This document shows, piece by piece, positions 55,702 through 64,000 of a stretch of DNA of 64,000 nt. Each line of letters begins with the position of its first letter. Positions within the stretch are counted from its first letter, which is position 1. A model generated the notes under the pieces. It saw only the letters and a program-made list of their open reading frames with translations, was not told where the DNA came from and did not search any database. The translations under genes were made by a program, and so were the position numbers. Origin of the DNA: Collybiopsis luxurians FD-317 M1 (taxonomy: Eukaryota > Basidiomycota > Agaricomycetes > Agaricales > Omphalotaceae); the NCBI GenBank assembly GCA_000827265.1, contig KN834755.1, positions 339,966-403,965 on the forward strand, written 5' to 3'.

Positions 55702-56919
55702 TCAGGAGCACATCTGCCTCAAAAAATCTTGGCTGGCCTGCTGATGGATTCGATCGCTGAGATATCTCGAGGTTGGATCATCTACTCTATCGAATCCCCA
55801 CATAGCAATAATTTCCGCCATTTCACAAACAGGAACCAGTATCTCGAATATCTCTCCCGACATAACCTGAAGAGCAACTTCATAGCCTATGAGTGGTGTC
55901 CACGCTTGCACTTGCGTTCGTGCATTTCTCAGTGCCCTGTCGAATGTGCCCTCTGGCAAAATCAAGAAAGCGGCTAGGCGGAATGAAGCGGAGGCAATAT
56001 CGTCCAGCGTACTCTTTGACGCGGTAGCCATTCTTTGGCCGGTGTGCAGGTGATAATGCATCCTTGATTCTGACCAGCTTTTGAAGTTGTTCAAAAGCAA
56101 TGTGCGCATTCCGTCTCCTCGATGGTCTCCACAATACCAGTAATCCCATCGACATCGTGGCCAAAGAATGTGATGCATGTTCTCACTAACGGCGTAGTTC
56201 TGGTAGAACCAGGATGGAAGGGGCAGGGGCAGGTTCGGACCATTGGGTGAAAGCCTTGTCATGGTGGAGAATGGTTCGGCGAAGGTGATGGTGTTTACGA
56301 CCGCAGAACGTGGGATCATCCCATACACCATGATCTCCTGGGGAGTATTGGTCCAACGCGGCGCCTTTTCGTCGTATCTCTGCTGCGTCAAGTGTAGTAA
56401 CTCCATGCCATAAAAGACTACTCTTCCTCCTAATGACTTTTCATACTCCAACAGCTTTCGCAAGTCGATGACGGACACCCTGATGATCTGCGCTCGGTCT
56501 GGATCATTGATGTCCATCCTGTTCCTTTCGACAGCTTCTCCCAAAGCCCACGTCCATAGCGGGGAGGCAGATATCCAAGGACATATGCTACCTTTATCTG
56601 GAAGCTTTCTTCTATTGAAATTCCGAATATGCTCTTTAACTGATAATCGAAGAGTAGAATCCTTGAAATTTAGAGGCAAGACGTTCCGTAGGACGTTATG
56701 CCGAATTTCTACCTCAGTTTTGTTGACATATTCTCGAGCGATGAAGCCGTGTTGGGTGTAGCTGACGTAGGAGCGGTTATCATGGACGCGATAAAGGAAT
56801 GGGTGGGTTTTGAGCATGGTTTGGAATTCGCGTGTGGGGATGTCGCGAATGTTCGGGAATGCAGCGGTCTGGGGGTTGTCGATGGTGTAGGTGAAGGGGG
56901 GTATCGCTGAGGCAGCCAT
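55702..56919 (-). CDS. DUF7587-like protein T3
   Basis: Intact single-exon frame of 405 residues, closest to T2. Landmarks with residue numbers: FLYRVHD (Arg44), PWISASPLW (Ser117, Ser119), WALGEAVERNRM, SVIDLRKLLEYEKSL, VVFYGMELLHL, PQEIMVYGMIP (Gln194, Glu195), CRWDYWYCGDHRGDG and DDIASASFRLAAFLILPEGTF. The C-terminus is helical. Convergent with the broken P4. A TATA-like word (gcataaaagg) is about 90 bases upstream. T2 and T3 being intact while their neighbours P3, P4 and S2 are broken suggests that T is the part under selection. Confidence 0.78.
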   Translation of the reverse strand: MAASAIPPFTYTIDNPQTAAFPNIRDIPTREFQTMLKTHPFLYRVHDNRSYVSYTQHGFIAREYVNKTEVEIRHNVLRNVLPLNFKDSTLRLSVKEHIRNFNRRKLPDKGSICPWISASPLWTWALGEAVERNRMDINDPDRAQIIRVSVIDLRKLLEYEKSLGGRVVFYGMELLHLTQQRYDEKAPRWTNTPQEIMVYGMIPRSAVVNTITFAEPFSTMTRLSPNGPNLPLPLPSWFYQNYAVSENMHHILWPRCRWDYWYCGDHRGDGMRTLLLNNFKSWSESRMHYHLHTGQRMATASKSTLDDIASASFRLAAFLILPEGTFDRALRNARTQVQAWTPLIGYEVALQVMSGEIFEILVPVCEMAEIIAMWGFDRVDDPTSRYLSDRIHQQASQDFLRQMCS

Positions 56920-58038
56920 GTTACTTCCCTAACAGTAGTATGATGGCTGGTGTGGGGGTAGGGTGGCGCAAGGGGGGGAAGGTACCGTCGCGTTATCAGG
57001 GGGACCTTTTATGCAAGGATGTGCAGGTACAATTTAACAGCTTTGACTTAAGGAAATCTCATGCACTGCACTCAGTTGCGGTGGGGCGCTGCAACGATAG
57101 TGATTTCGATAGGGATAGTGCCGCTAAAGAATATGTTCATTGAATTTTCATTGAACTTTCTTCGACATGAATATGAGGAATGTGCAAAAGCCCACTGCCC
57201 TACCTTGTCAGGTGGATGTGCCGAATGGGGGAATGGCTGTAGAGGTAAGCAGCCTTGATCAGTCGCATTCCTCGAGTGGGGAAGCTAAGATTCATTACCG
57301 GGCTAGGACTAGGGACTGGGAGTCCAAGTAATCAGAGCAGCCACTCCATTATCAATATCTTCCTTGGGGCCCGACTGTAGTCTTGACGAGATCGTAGCGT
57401 GTCGGTCACTGCAGATATAAATACAGCCAAGGTACGGGAATGCAACATTGAAACAAATATTGCACCCGGTCGTGCGAGTACATCATAATACTCGCACATC
57501 ACTCTATCAGTAAACTCCACTTACGGTTGATGCTGATGGATCTGCGAAGGCTGTACAGTGTGCTCAAACTGAGAAATGATCGATTTGGAGAGCGAGCGCT
57601 GAAGGAGCAGAATAGGGAGTCGAGTTACCTCTTACCTCTTTGCAGTGGTCCATTGCTAGTATATAATCCAGGGTCTTGGTCGTCGTTACCTACAAGATTG
57701 AAGTCCATAGTTGGTGCTATTATTAGCTAGGACAATGAGCATTCAAGGACTCTTGGAACGCCGAAAAAGCGCCGCTCGGCACAGCCATAATTACAGCATG
57801 GAAACCAAATATGGACCGTAGGAACTTGGTCAGGCTTTTGCGCTTGGAATCTTGCCATTTTTTTCCAGCTTTTCCCCCCGACTCACCTGGAACTTCGTAT
57901 CGCTGAAAGACGATTGGTGTGAGCATCAAGAGTAAAGAGAAAATTAAGGTAAGCCGTTTTTGCCTTTTTGTCGGCTGGAAATTAGATAATTCAGTACCGT
58001 ACCGTTGTTTCGGTCACCGTTCCAGTCCCTTGGCACCA
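56920..58038. other. T3 upstream block and CDF promoter; no gene seen
   Basis: Up to about 57270 the sequence matches the T2 upstream region. From there to 58038 it is unique. Frames at 57332-57520 and 57723-57929 (-) have no support. The CDF promoter should lie in the last few hundred bases. Confidence 0.45.
57005..57014 (-). promoter_or_regulatory. TATA-like box upstream of T3
   Basis: Reverse strand reads gcataaaagg at the same distance from the start codon as the TATA-like word of T2. Confidence 0.3.
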
Positions 58039-60118
58039 ATGAGCATCCCCCGCGATCAACAGCCTTCTACCTCCAAACGCTCAAGCCGCGAAGGTACTCC
58101 GACGATAACTCCTTCACCTTCCGCGGTACATGCCTTGCTTTCCTGCTTAATTTCGTGTTAAAGCTTGCTCTGGACAGGAACCCAAACTCCCACCCAGTAG
58201 AACGCCAAGTTTAGGTGACGTGGAAAAGCATCAAGGACGAGTATCTATATCTCCAGACCCATATTTGTTACGGAGTGGGTTCAAAACTGATGAGGAACTT
58301 TCGGAGCTGCGGAGTCGTAAAGGAGGCAGGCGGAAGGGCCGAGCTCTGGCCAAGTACCATGATGAGCAGAACGAGGTACGTTCTTCGTAATTTGATACTT
58401 CTATTGTGTTCATTCTCTCTGAACCTCATAGCTAATCACCTCGTTACTCAAACCCATGCAAGAACACACTGAGGATGCTCGAATAGAGGAAGACAGTAAC
58501 CGTCTACCTGTCCGTCCGTTTGGTTCATAGTAACAAGATCAGTCTTTTGACTTTTCACTATCTACCAGGTCAAGATTGCCATTTACGCCAGCATGGTTGC
58601 AAACCTTGGCCTTTGCATCCTGCAGCGTGCGTGTCCATTTCCTCCCTTTTCCCGGTGATCGCGGAATTTACCTGTGCATCTATAGTCTATGCTGCAATCT
58701 CTTCCGGCTCTCTATCATTACTCGGTATTTATTATTGTCAGCCTCTAAGAGCGTTTGTTTACACTTGTTCGACCTCTAGCCACCGGTATCGACTCTATCT
58801 TCGATATTGGGAGCAATGTGGTCCTTTGGTATCTCCACCGTAAGTCCAAGCGATTGGACATTAATAAATGGCCTGTCGGTGGTGCGCGACTAGAGAATAT
58901 TGGAAACATTGTATATGGTAGGACTGCTTCCCTTGTTCTTGTTATACTTCGGTTCACTCGGCCATATAGGTTTCCTGTGAGTATAGCGACCCTCCCTGTC
59001 CATTTTCGTAGTTGAATTAACCTATCGCAGCATGGGCGCTGTCAACTTGGTTGTCATGGTTGAGTCTGTGAGGGATCTTGTCACACATAATTCCAGCAAC
59101 ACTACGAACGATTTTCACCTACCGTCTATCATTGCCGTCGCTGCTGCATTAGGTAAGGGCCGAGGGGAATAAATGTCTCCCAGCTCAAGCTGAAATCTCT
59201 ATCCCTCTCAGGCGTCAAGATACTGCTCTTTTTCTATTGCCTCTCTCTTCGGAAAAATAGCAGCCAAGTACATGTTCTGTGGGAGGACCATCGGAACGAT
59301 ATTTTCCTCAACGGTTTCGGTGTTTTAATGTCGGCTGGAGGAAGTAAGCTTCGATGGTGTAAGTTTTTCCCTTTCTCGAAGCAATCGTCGTCGTAAACTC
59401 ACCCACTACCTCGGGACGTATAGGGTTGGATCCAACTGGTGCTCTTATCGTAAGTGCCTCGCTTCCTCTGCTCGCCTTTCTCGAACTCAAACCGCTTCCC
59501 TGCTCATCCAGATTGGTGTCGGTATCCTACTAACATGGGGCCGTACTATTTACCGCGAATTCGAACTGCTGGCTGGCAAATCTGCGCCGAACGAGTTTTT
59601 GAAGCTCCTCACGTACAATGCGATGACGTTTAGCGATGAAATAGAGAAGGTGGATACCGTGAGGGCGTATCATGTACGTGGTTCCTCTGTGGTTGACTAC
59701 GCACTGGTGCTGACATCTTTTTCGTTCGTTCTTTGTCATTGCAGAGTGGTTCTGTAAGTCTTTTTCCTCGTTTTTCTCATTGTACTGGAGACTGTCTAAC
59801 GATTCTCAATCACCTCCCTCTTCGGTTAAACAGCAATATTTCGTGGAAGTCGACATTGTCATGAAGGACGATACTCCTTTATGGAAAGCGCATGATGCGA
59901 GTCAGTTGTTGCAGGATCGTATGGAGGCGTTGCCGAATGTCGAAAGGGCGTTTGTGCATGTCGACCATGAGGCCACGCATACTCCTGTGAGTGCTTCTCC
60001 TCCCTTCATTCTTTTCCTCGTTCTTCTCCTTGTTCGGGACGGGGCGATGGTCTTTGATCTGGAGCTAAACTCAGGCACCTTTTGTTTCTTGTAGGAACAC
60101 AGAAAAGCCGCGCGATGA
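58039..60118 (+). CDS. Cation diffusion facilitator (CDF) transporter, Mn-type motifs
   Basis: CDF proteins export divalent metals by proton exchange across organelle or plasma membranes. About 450 residues over 13 or so exons, start at 58039 (MSIPRDQQPSTSK). The N-terminal tail has FKTDEELSELRSRKGGRRKG. The membrane domain has VKIAIYASMVANLGLCILQLYAA, ATGIDSIFDIGSNVVLWYL, KRLDINKWPVGGARLENIGNIVYGFLMGAVNLVVMVES, VLWEDHRNDIFLNGFGVLMSAGG and WWLDPTGALIIGVGILLTW. The C-terminal domain has YFVEVDIVMKDDTPL, ASQLLQDRMEAL and ERAFVHVDHE. Metal sites read DxxxD in both TM2 (DSIFD) and TM5 (DHRND), the pattern linked to manganese rather than zinc (HxxxD). Two exons are only 7 and 9 bases long. Ends EHRKAAR at 60118. 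Confidence 0.92.
58970..58976 (+). other. 7-base micro-exon of the CDF gene
   Basis: The bases gtttcct lie between an acceptor (ccatatag) and a donor (gtgagt). Including them turns the junction into IVYGFLMGAVN, the sequence expected for the family; skipping them shifts the frame. Confidence 0.75.
59745..59753 (+). other. 9-base micro-exon of the CDF gene
   Basis: The bases agtggttct (Ser-Gly-Ser) lie between ttgcag and gtaagt. They join VRAYH to QYFVEVD in frame. Skipping them would keep the frame but remove the conserved HxSG-type linker. Confidence 0.7.
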
Positions 60119-61562
60119 TAGATTTTTTTTTCTTTGTCTGTGCTGTCGGGGATATGGGGACTGCGTGGGCATTTTGTTATATTATGTTTTTTTTTCTTTT
60201 GGCTTTGCCATTACATATAGAGATATATACGCTCAGAATTTATGACATTCACAACGGTACTTACCTTAAAAGTTTAGACTAGTAAAAAAAAAAAATTTGG
60301 CAGATTCGTGTTTGTGCTGAAGAGGTGCTCTGCCCTGATTTTCAAGTTTGCTGTCCGCACGTTCATTGTTCAACTTTGAACGACTCCCTCAGTTATCTTA
60401 ACATCACAAAAGAGATAAGCCCTCATTGAGGTTCCTTGCTGCCGTGAGGCAAGTACAATAGACATCCCAGCTTGTCCCCTCCACCTCCCTGTTCGACGGA
60501 TCTGATCAGCTTGAGCTGTCGAATAACGGGAGGTTATTTACGTATTGAATAGTCGCTGAAGGCAAGCGTGACTTGGATTCGATTTGTTGCGGACTAGAGC
60601 TATCGCCTCCGAGTCGGATCCTATGTGTTCTCGTCTTCTCAAGTCTTGTGAGCCTTTCTCCCGGCCCTTCCTGTAAGGTAAGGGAGAAAAATTGTTCCCT
60701 ATTCTTCGTGCAGAGTTATTACCAGCATCCTGTCATCTCTAGACCATCCACATGTTGTACTCAACCCATTGTGTGAACACTCCAACCAGGTTGAAGGGCA
60801 TGATAGAACCACATTGATGGGCTCGCGACTGCACGAAGAACTGCTCAGACAGGATTGATCCATAGAAATATCATTTCGCTCTAAGAGTTATGTAAACAAT
60901 CGATAGCTAAATGCATCTCAAGCTCTTGCCAATGCCTAGGCCGAGGTAGGCAGAATGACCGAAACTCGTAGACAGGTGTGATAAGGTCTGAGGTTTCACT
61001 ACAGAGAATACCTTGTACCGTACTCACACATTGGTGACCTGCATTTGTAAAATGCCCACTATTTTGATATTGGATGCCATCGGAATAGATAAAGATAATG
61101 ACACTAGTATATGTGCAACAGCAAAAAAAAAGACAGTCAAGTACACAAGGATAGACACTTTATTTAAACAGGAAACTTCAATGTACATCTGAAAAAAGTA
61201 CTCTTTGCCAGGGATAGTATAGAACTAGCCCAAGTCTCCAAGGTAGCCCAGAATCCCTATGGCTCACAGGGCCCCAGAAGATACCCCCCAAATCCTTGGC
61301 TCCCTAATAATAAATTAGTTAGGACTCAGGAGTCACAGCAGCTTTCCAGGCATTCCTGGCTCTTGGGAACAGTTTATGTAGCATCAACTTTGAAGCCCAG
61401 AAAAATCTCAGGGGAAACATTCTCCCTACAGAATATTGTAGATGGGCCTTGATGATTTGTTGCAGCTTTGAGCAATGTATGAGCTAGATTAAGGATCAAT
61501 CTTCAACACATGTGGATATCAACAGACTGGGGAGTGAATAACAGGATCATTGAGGTGCTTAA
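60119..61562. other. 1.4-kb spacer with repeat-like sequence; no gene seen
   Basis: No supported gene. From about 61230 the sequence becomes rich in CCAGG/CCTGG/CTCAGG words like those flanking the insertion in P3. Confidence 0.45.
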
Positions 61563-61796
61563 GTGGATCCTCAGTGATAGACATAAATACCTTGAAACAT
61601 TTGAGAGGATCCTCGGTATTATGAATAATACCTCAAAATTTTTATGGGGACCCTCAGTGTTAGGAATAAATACCTTGAAGTGTGTAAGAGGATCCTCAGT
61701 ATAAATACCTCAGAATATTCATGGGGACCTTCAGTATTATGAATGAATACCTTGAAGTGTGTAAGAGGATCCTCAGTATTATAAATAAATACCTAA
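61563..61796. repeat. Minisatellite, about six units of 35-45 bases
   Basis: Units share ggatcctcagtattat followed by gaataaatacct. They alternate between a form with ttgaagtgtgtaaga and a form with tca(g/a)aat(a/t)ttcatgg. The array runs into the last codons of the gene ending at 61779. Confidence 0.85.
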
Positions 61797-62429
61797 ATAG
61801 TCACTGTCAGAATCTGTGTCTGTGTCTGTGTCTGATCCACTCCCTGGATCTGATGGACTTGGGTACTTTGTGGAGGTTTGCATGACACTTCCATGTCCTT
61901 TAAATGTGAAGGAAAAGGTTTGTTGGGCAACCTGGCCTCCGCCAGAGAATCCCGTTACGAGGATATCACAATTTGCCCCTAAAGGAGCAAGGCTGGTGAT
62001 GTCATATATAGCGCAACCGAAGTAGAACCCGCTCAAGTCCATAAGTTGGCCACTGGTGGTTGTGATAGTGGACACTGGTTCAACATCTAGTAAAGATGGA
62101 GTGAAAATTGCAGTTTGTGGAGGCGAGTGAGGCAGAGCGACCGGAGTCAAAGTTTCCGTGGATGAAACAACCTTAAAGCTCTTGTCGTAGTCGAGACCCT
62201 TGTAAGGACTTGGAATTGAAGTTGCAAGCGGTTCGTCAATAACGGGAATATTATCGTACTGGCATTTTTCAATAGGTTTGAAAGGTCTGAGCATTAATTA
62301 GAAGCAGATTTGGCTTACATTTGCATCAATGTCCCCATTGACATTGGTAGTAGATGCGTTGGCCAAAGTCCTCATAGACATGGACAAGAGGAAGAGAAAT
62401 GAGATCCTTCTGGAAAAACTGCCGAACAT
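61779..62429 (-). CDS. Small secreted protein of unknown function
   Basis: Two exons (62429-62319 and 62258-61779) joined by a 60-base GT-AG intron give about 196 residues. Exon 1 encodes a signal peptide (SRRISFLFLLSMSMRTLANA) and the end NVNGDIDAN. Exon 2 begins YDNIPVIDEP, continues PSPYKGLDYDKSFKVV, SGQLMDLSGFYFGCAIYD and ANCDILVTGFSGGGQVAQQTFSFTFKG, and ends in an Asp/Ser/Thr-rich tail. The LxxFYFGC...C.I...G arrangement recalls a common fungal extracellular domain found with LPxPYxGLxY motifs; the two Cys probably pair. The last residues YLGIYL and the stop are encoded by the minisatellite. Function unknown. Confidence 0.65.
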
Positions 62430-62529
62430 AACTTTTGATGACGGTGAATGGTTCGCTAGAATTGCAAATGATACTAGGTGCCAATGATTTATCATACCTA
62501 CATTTTATATGAAAAGCATACCCCGATGA
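62430..62529. other. Upstream of the secreted-protein gene
   Basis: Short promoter-side spacer with no further feature. Confidence 0.3.
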
Positions 62530-63060
62530 ATATCAGCTATAGTGTTATTGCTGTTGATGTTGATGTTCTCTCAATATCTGGATCCGAAATGATGGATTTG
62601 GTTTGTAGGGAAGCATTGGAAGCGACGATGGACGGACCAGTTAAAGATCTGGATCACGGAATTGGCGAGCTTCTGGTACCACCAAATCAACAACTAATCA
62701 TGAGGACTAGCCGGTTTAATTTTCGCAATGATGGTTCCAAATGTTTGGTAGCAATTGGAAGCTGCAGCTGCACCATATGCACCAGGAATTAATGACGTAC
62801 CACGATGTCAACCACTAAACATCAGCTACGATGTATGATCAACATCTAGTTGATGATATCCTTCAATATCGGTCCCGAAACAAAGGACTTAGTAAAGAAG
62901 CAAAGATGAAAGAACTAGCTGAAGATCTTGATCAAGCAATTAAGAGAGCTTCTGGTAGTATGAACATACCACGACATCAGCCGGTGAACATGAGGACTTA
63001 CTGGATTGGTTACAATAATAGCAGCACTGGAAGCTGCAGCTGCACCATATACCCTAGGCA
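62530..63060 (+). repeat. Diverged tandem duplication with open frames
   Basis: Two units of about 260 bases (about 62530-62795 and 62815-63060) align by eye. Shared parts include aacatcagcta, ccac.a.atca, catgaggact and ggaagctgcagctgcaccat. Each encodes a short peptide starting NISY and ending GSCSCTI. The open frames 62478-62792 and 62831-63247 span them, but start context and splicing are unconvincing, so I do not call genes. Confidence 0.55.
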
Positions 63061-64000
63061 TACCCATCGTTTACCGAGGAATATATGTCATTTACTCGGG
63101 AGTCACAATACGCACATCCAAACCAACAGAGGGAAACCTGTCAGGGAACCGGTTAGTGTGGTACTAGATTCTTGCAGCAAGATAGCCCCGATTTGGGACG
63201 CTTGTTCTCGTTTTCATCTTCAATTTGAGAATCGAAAGCACATGTAGGGTACAGCACAATACACAAATAATATGGATTCGAAGGACTTTGTTCGAGTGGG
63301 TACTTTCCTATGACTCGAGGGGGTCTCGCACTCGAGCATATGATCCCAGCATTACAATCAGCGTGTTCATACTCGGTGCCGTTCGAATAATAGCATAAAC
63401 ACCTGGGTTGTATATTAAGTGTTTACAAACAACGCCCCTCCGAAAAAAAGCTTTTATGCTCTCTGGTAAGGTGGTCAAATGTTACTCCTTCCGCTGGCCT
63501 TGACTATCCGATACTTCCATCACTAAATCGTTGAAGCTTTGCGAAAGCATTAGCATTGAGTAGAGTGCATTATCAACTCGTACCATCTCTATAATGTACA
63601 TAAAAAGATTGCGACAACTTAGCATGCATTAATTGACATTACAACAAACGAGATTTCGTACCATCATTGTACCTAATTTTCAACTGATATGTATCTGCTA
63701 CCCGCTTCGCATATTCAACCTTCAGCCATTCCGTTTAGGACCAAACACCACTATACTGACCGCTGTGAATACCATCGAAGCATGCGAAGCCAATCAAATG
63801 AGAGCTAGTTCACTTTTCAAATTTCACCCTCGATTTATGCTCATGCAAGAACAGTAAAATAAATGCTATTCAATATAACTATAGAATACAGCATCAACGG
63901 TAGGTAAGGCAGTAGTAAGTACGAGGAGGCGTGGACAAGAGCACAACAACCGAACGCGCAAGAGTGATCCGCCGAAACTGGGTGAAAATGAGCAAGACCG
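63061..64000. other. Right end of window; no gene seen
   Basis: No recognisable exon or RNA gene. The last 100 bases are purine-rich and could be the start of a gene outside the window. Confidence 0.35.

Noticed and set aside
1..64000. CRISPR arrays, bacterial operons or prophage
   Set aside because: The window is eukaryotic: spliced genes throughout, no repeat-spacer arrays and no ribosome binding sites.

Overview
The window is nuclear DNA of a filamentous basidiomycete, most likely an agaricomycete (Agaricales). Three things suggest this: genes split by many introns of about 50-65 bases, conserved fungal housekeeping genes (IWS1, eIF5, an AceTr acetate transporter, a CDF metal transporter), and several expanded families of a kind I associate with mushroom-forming fungi (pseudokinase-like proteins, DUF7587-like proteins, short 7-TM membrane proteins). 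The order or genus is inference. Two runs of N (2699-3349, 47453-47800) are assembly gaps.

Layout. (1) 1-11 kb: a tandem segmental duplication. Each unit holds a pseudokinase-like gene (+) followed by IWS1 (-). In the left unit the first gene is split by a Mutator-like element with a 10-base target duplication and IWS1 is a decayed copy carrying a small MITE. The right unit has a working IWS1, while its pseudokinase-like gene has lost its C-terminal tail to a C-to-T stop. A further fragment of the family lies at the left edge. (2) 11-16 kb: a secreted six-hairpin glycosidase (GH105/GH88-like) and a 4-coumarate-CoA-ligase-like acyl-CoA synthetase. (3) 16.8-22 kb: two more pseudokinase-like paralogues on the minus strand. 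(4) 22-34 kb: a gene-dense core with a secreted protein, a conserved protein with an HEDPFTHR-type motif, an AceTr transporter, a conserved fungal protein, eIF5 and a two-domain DUF427 protein with a decayed partial copy next to it. (5) 34-57 kb: an accessory region made of rearranged copies of one module: DUF7587-like gene (T), small secreted protein gene (S) and 7-TM gene (P). T has three full copies and one fragment, S has one intact and one broken copy, and P has one intact copy (P2) and three broken ones. The 38.5-48.5 kb part is AT-rich, CpG-poor and full of insertions. (6) 58-60 kb: a CDF transporter (Mn-type motifs) with 7- and 9-base micro-exons. (7) 61-64 kb: a minisatellite running into the 3' end of a small secreted-protein gene, then a diverged tandem duplication.

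Housekeeping blocks alternate with fast-evolving, duplicated, transposon-hit blocks. The strongest leads for new biology are the pseudokinase-like family with its conserved GC-AG intron, the DUF7587-like proteins with an R...S-x-S...QE arrangement that recalls ADP-ribosyltransferase folds, and the repeated T-S-P module. Exon boundaries were read by eye from splice consensus and paralogue comparison; none has been tested against transcripts.
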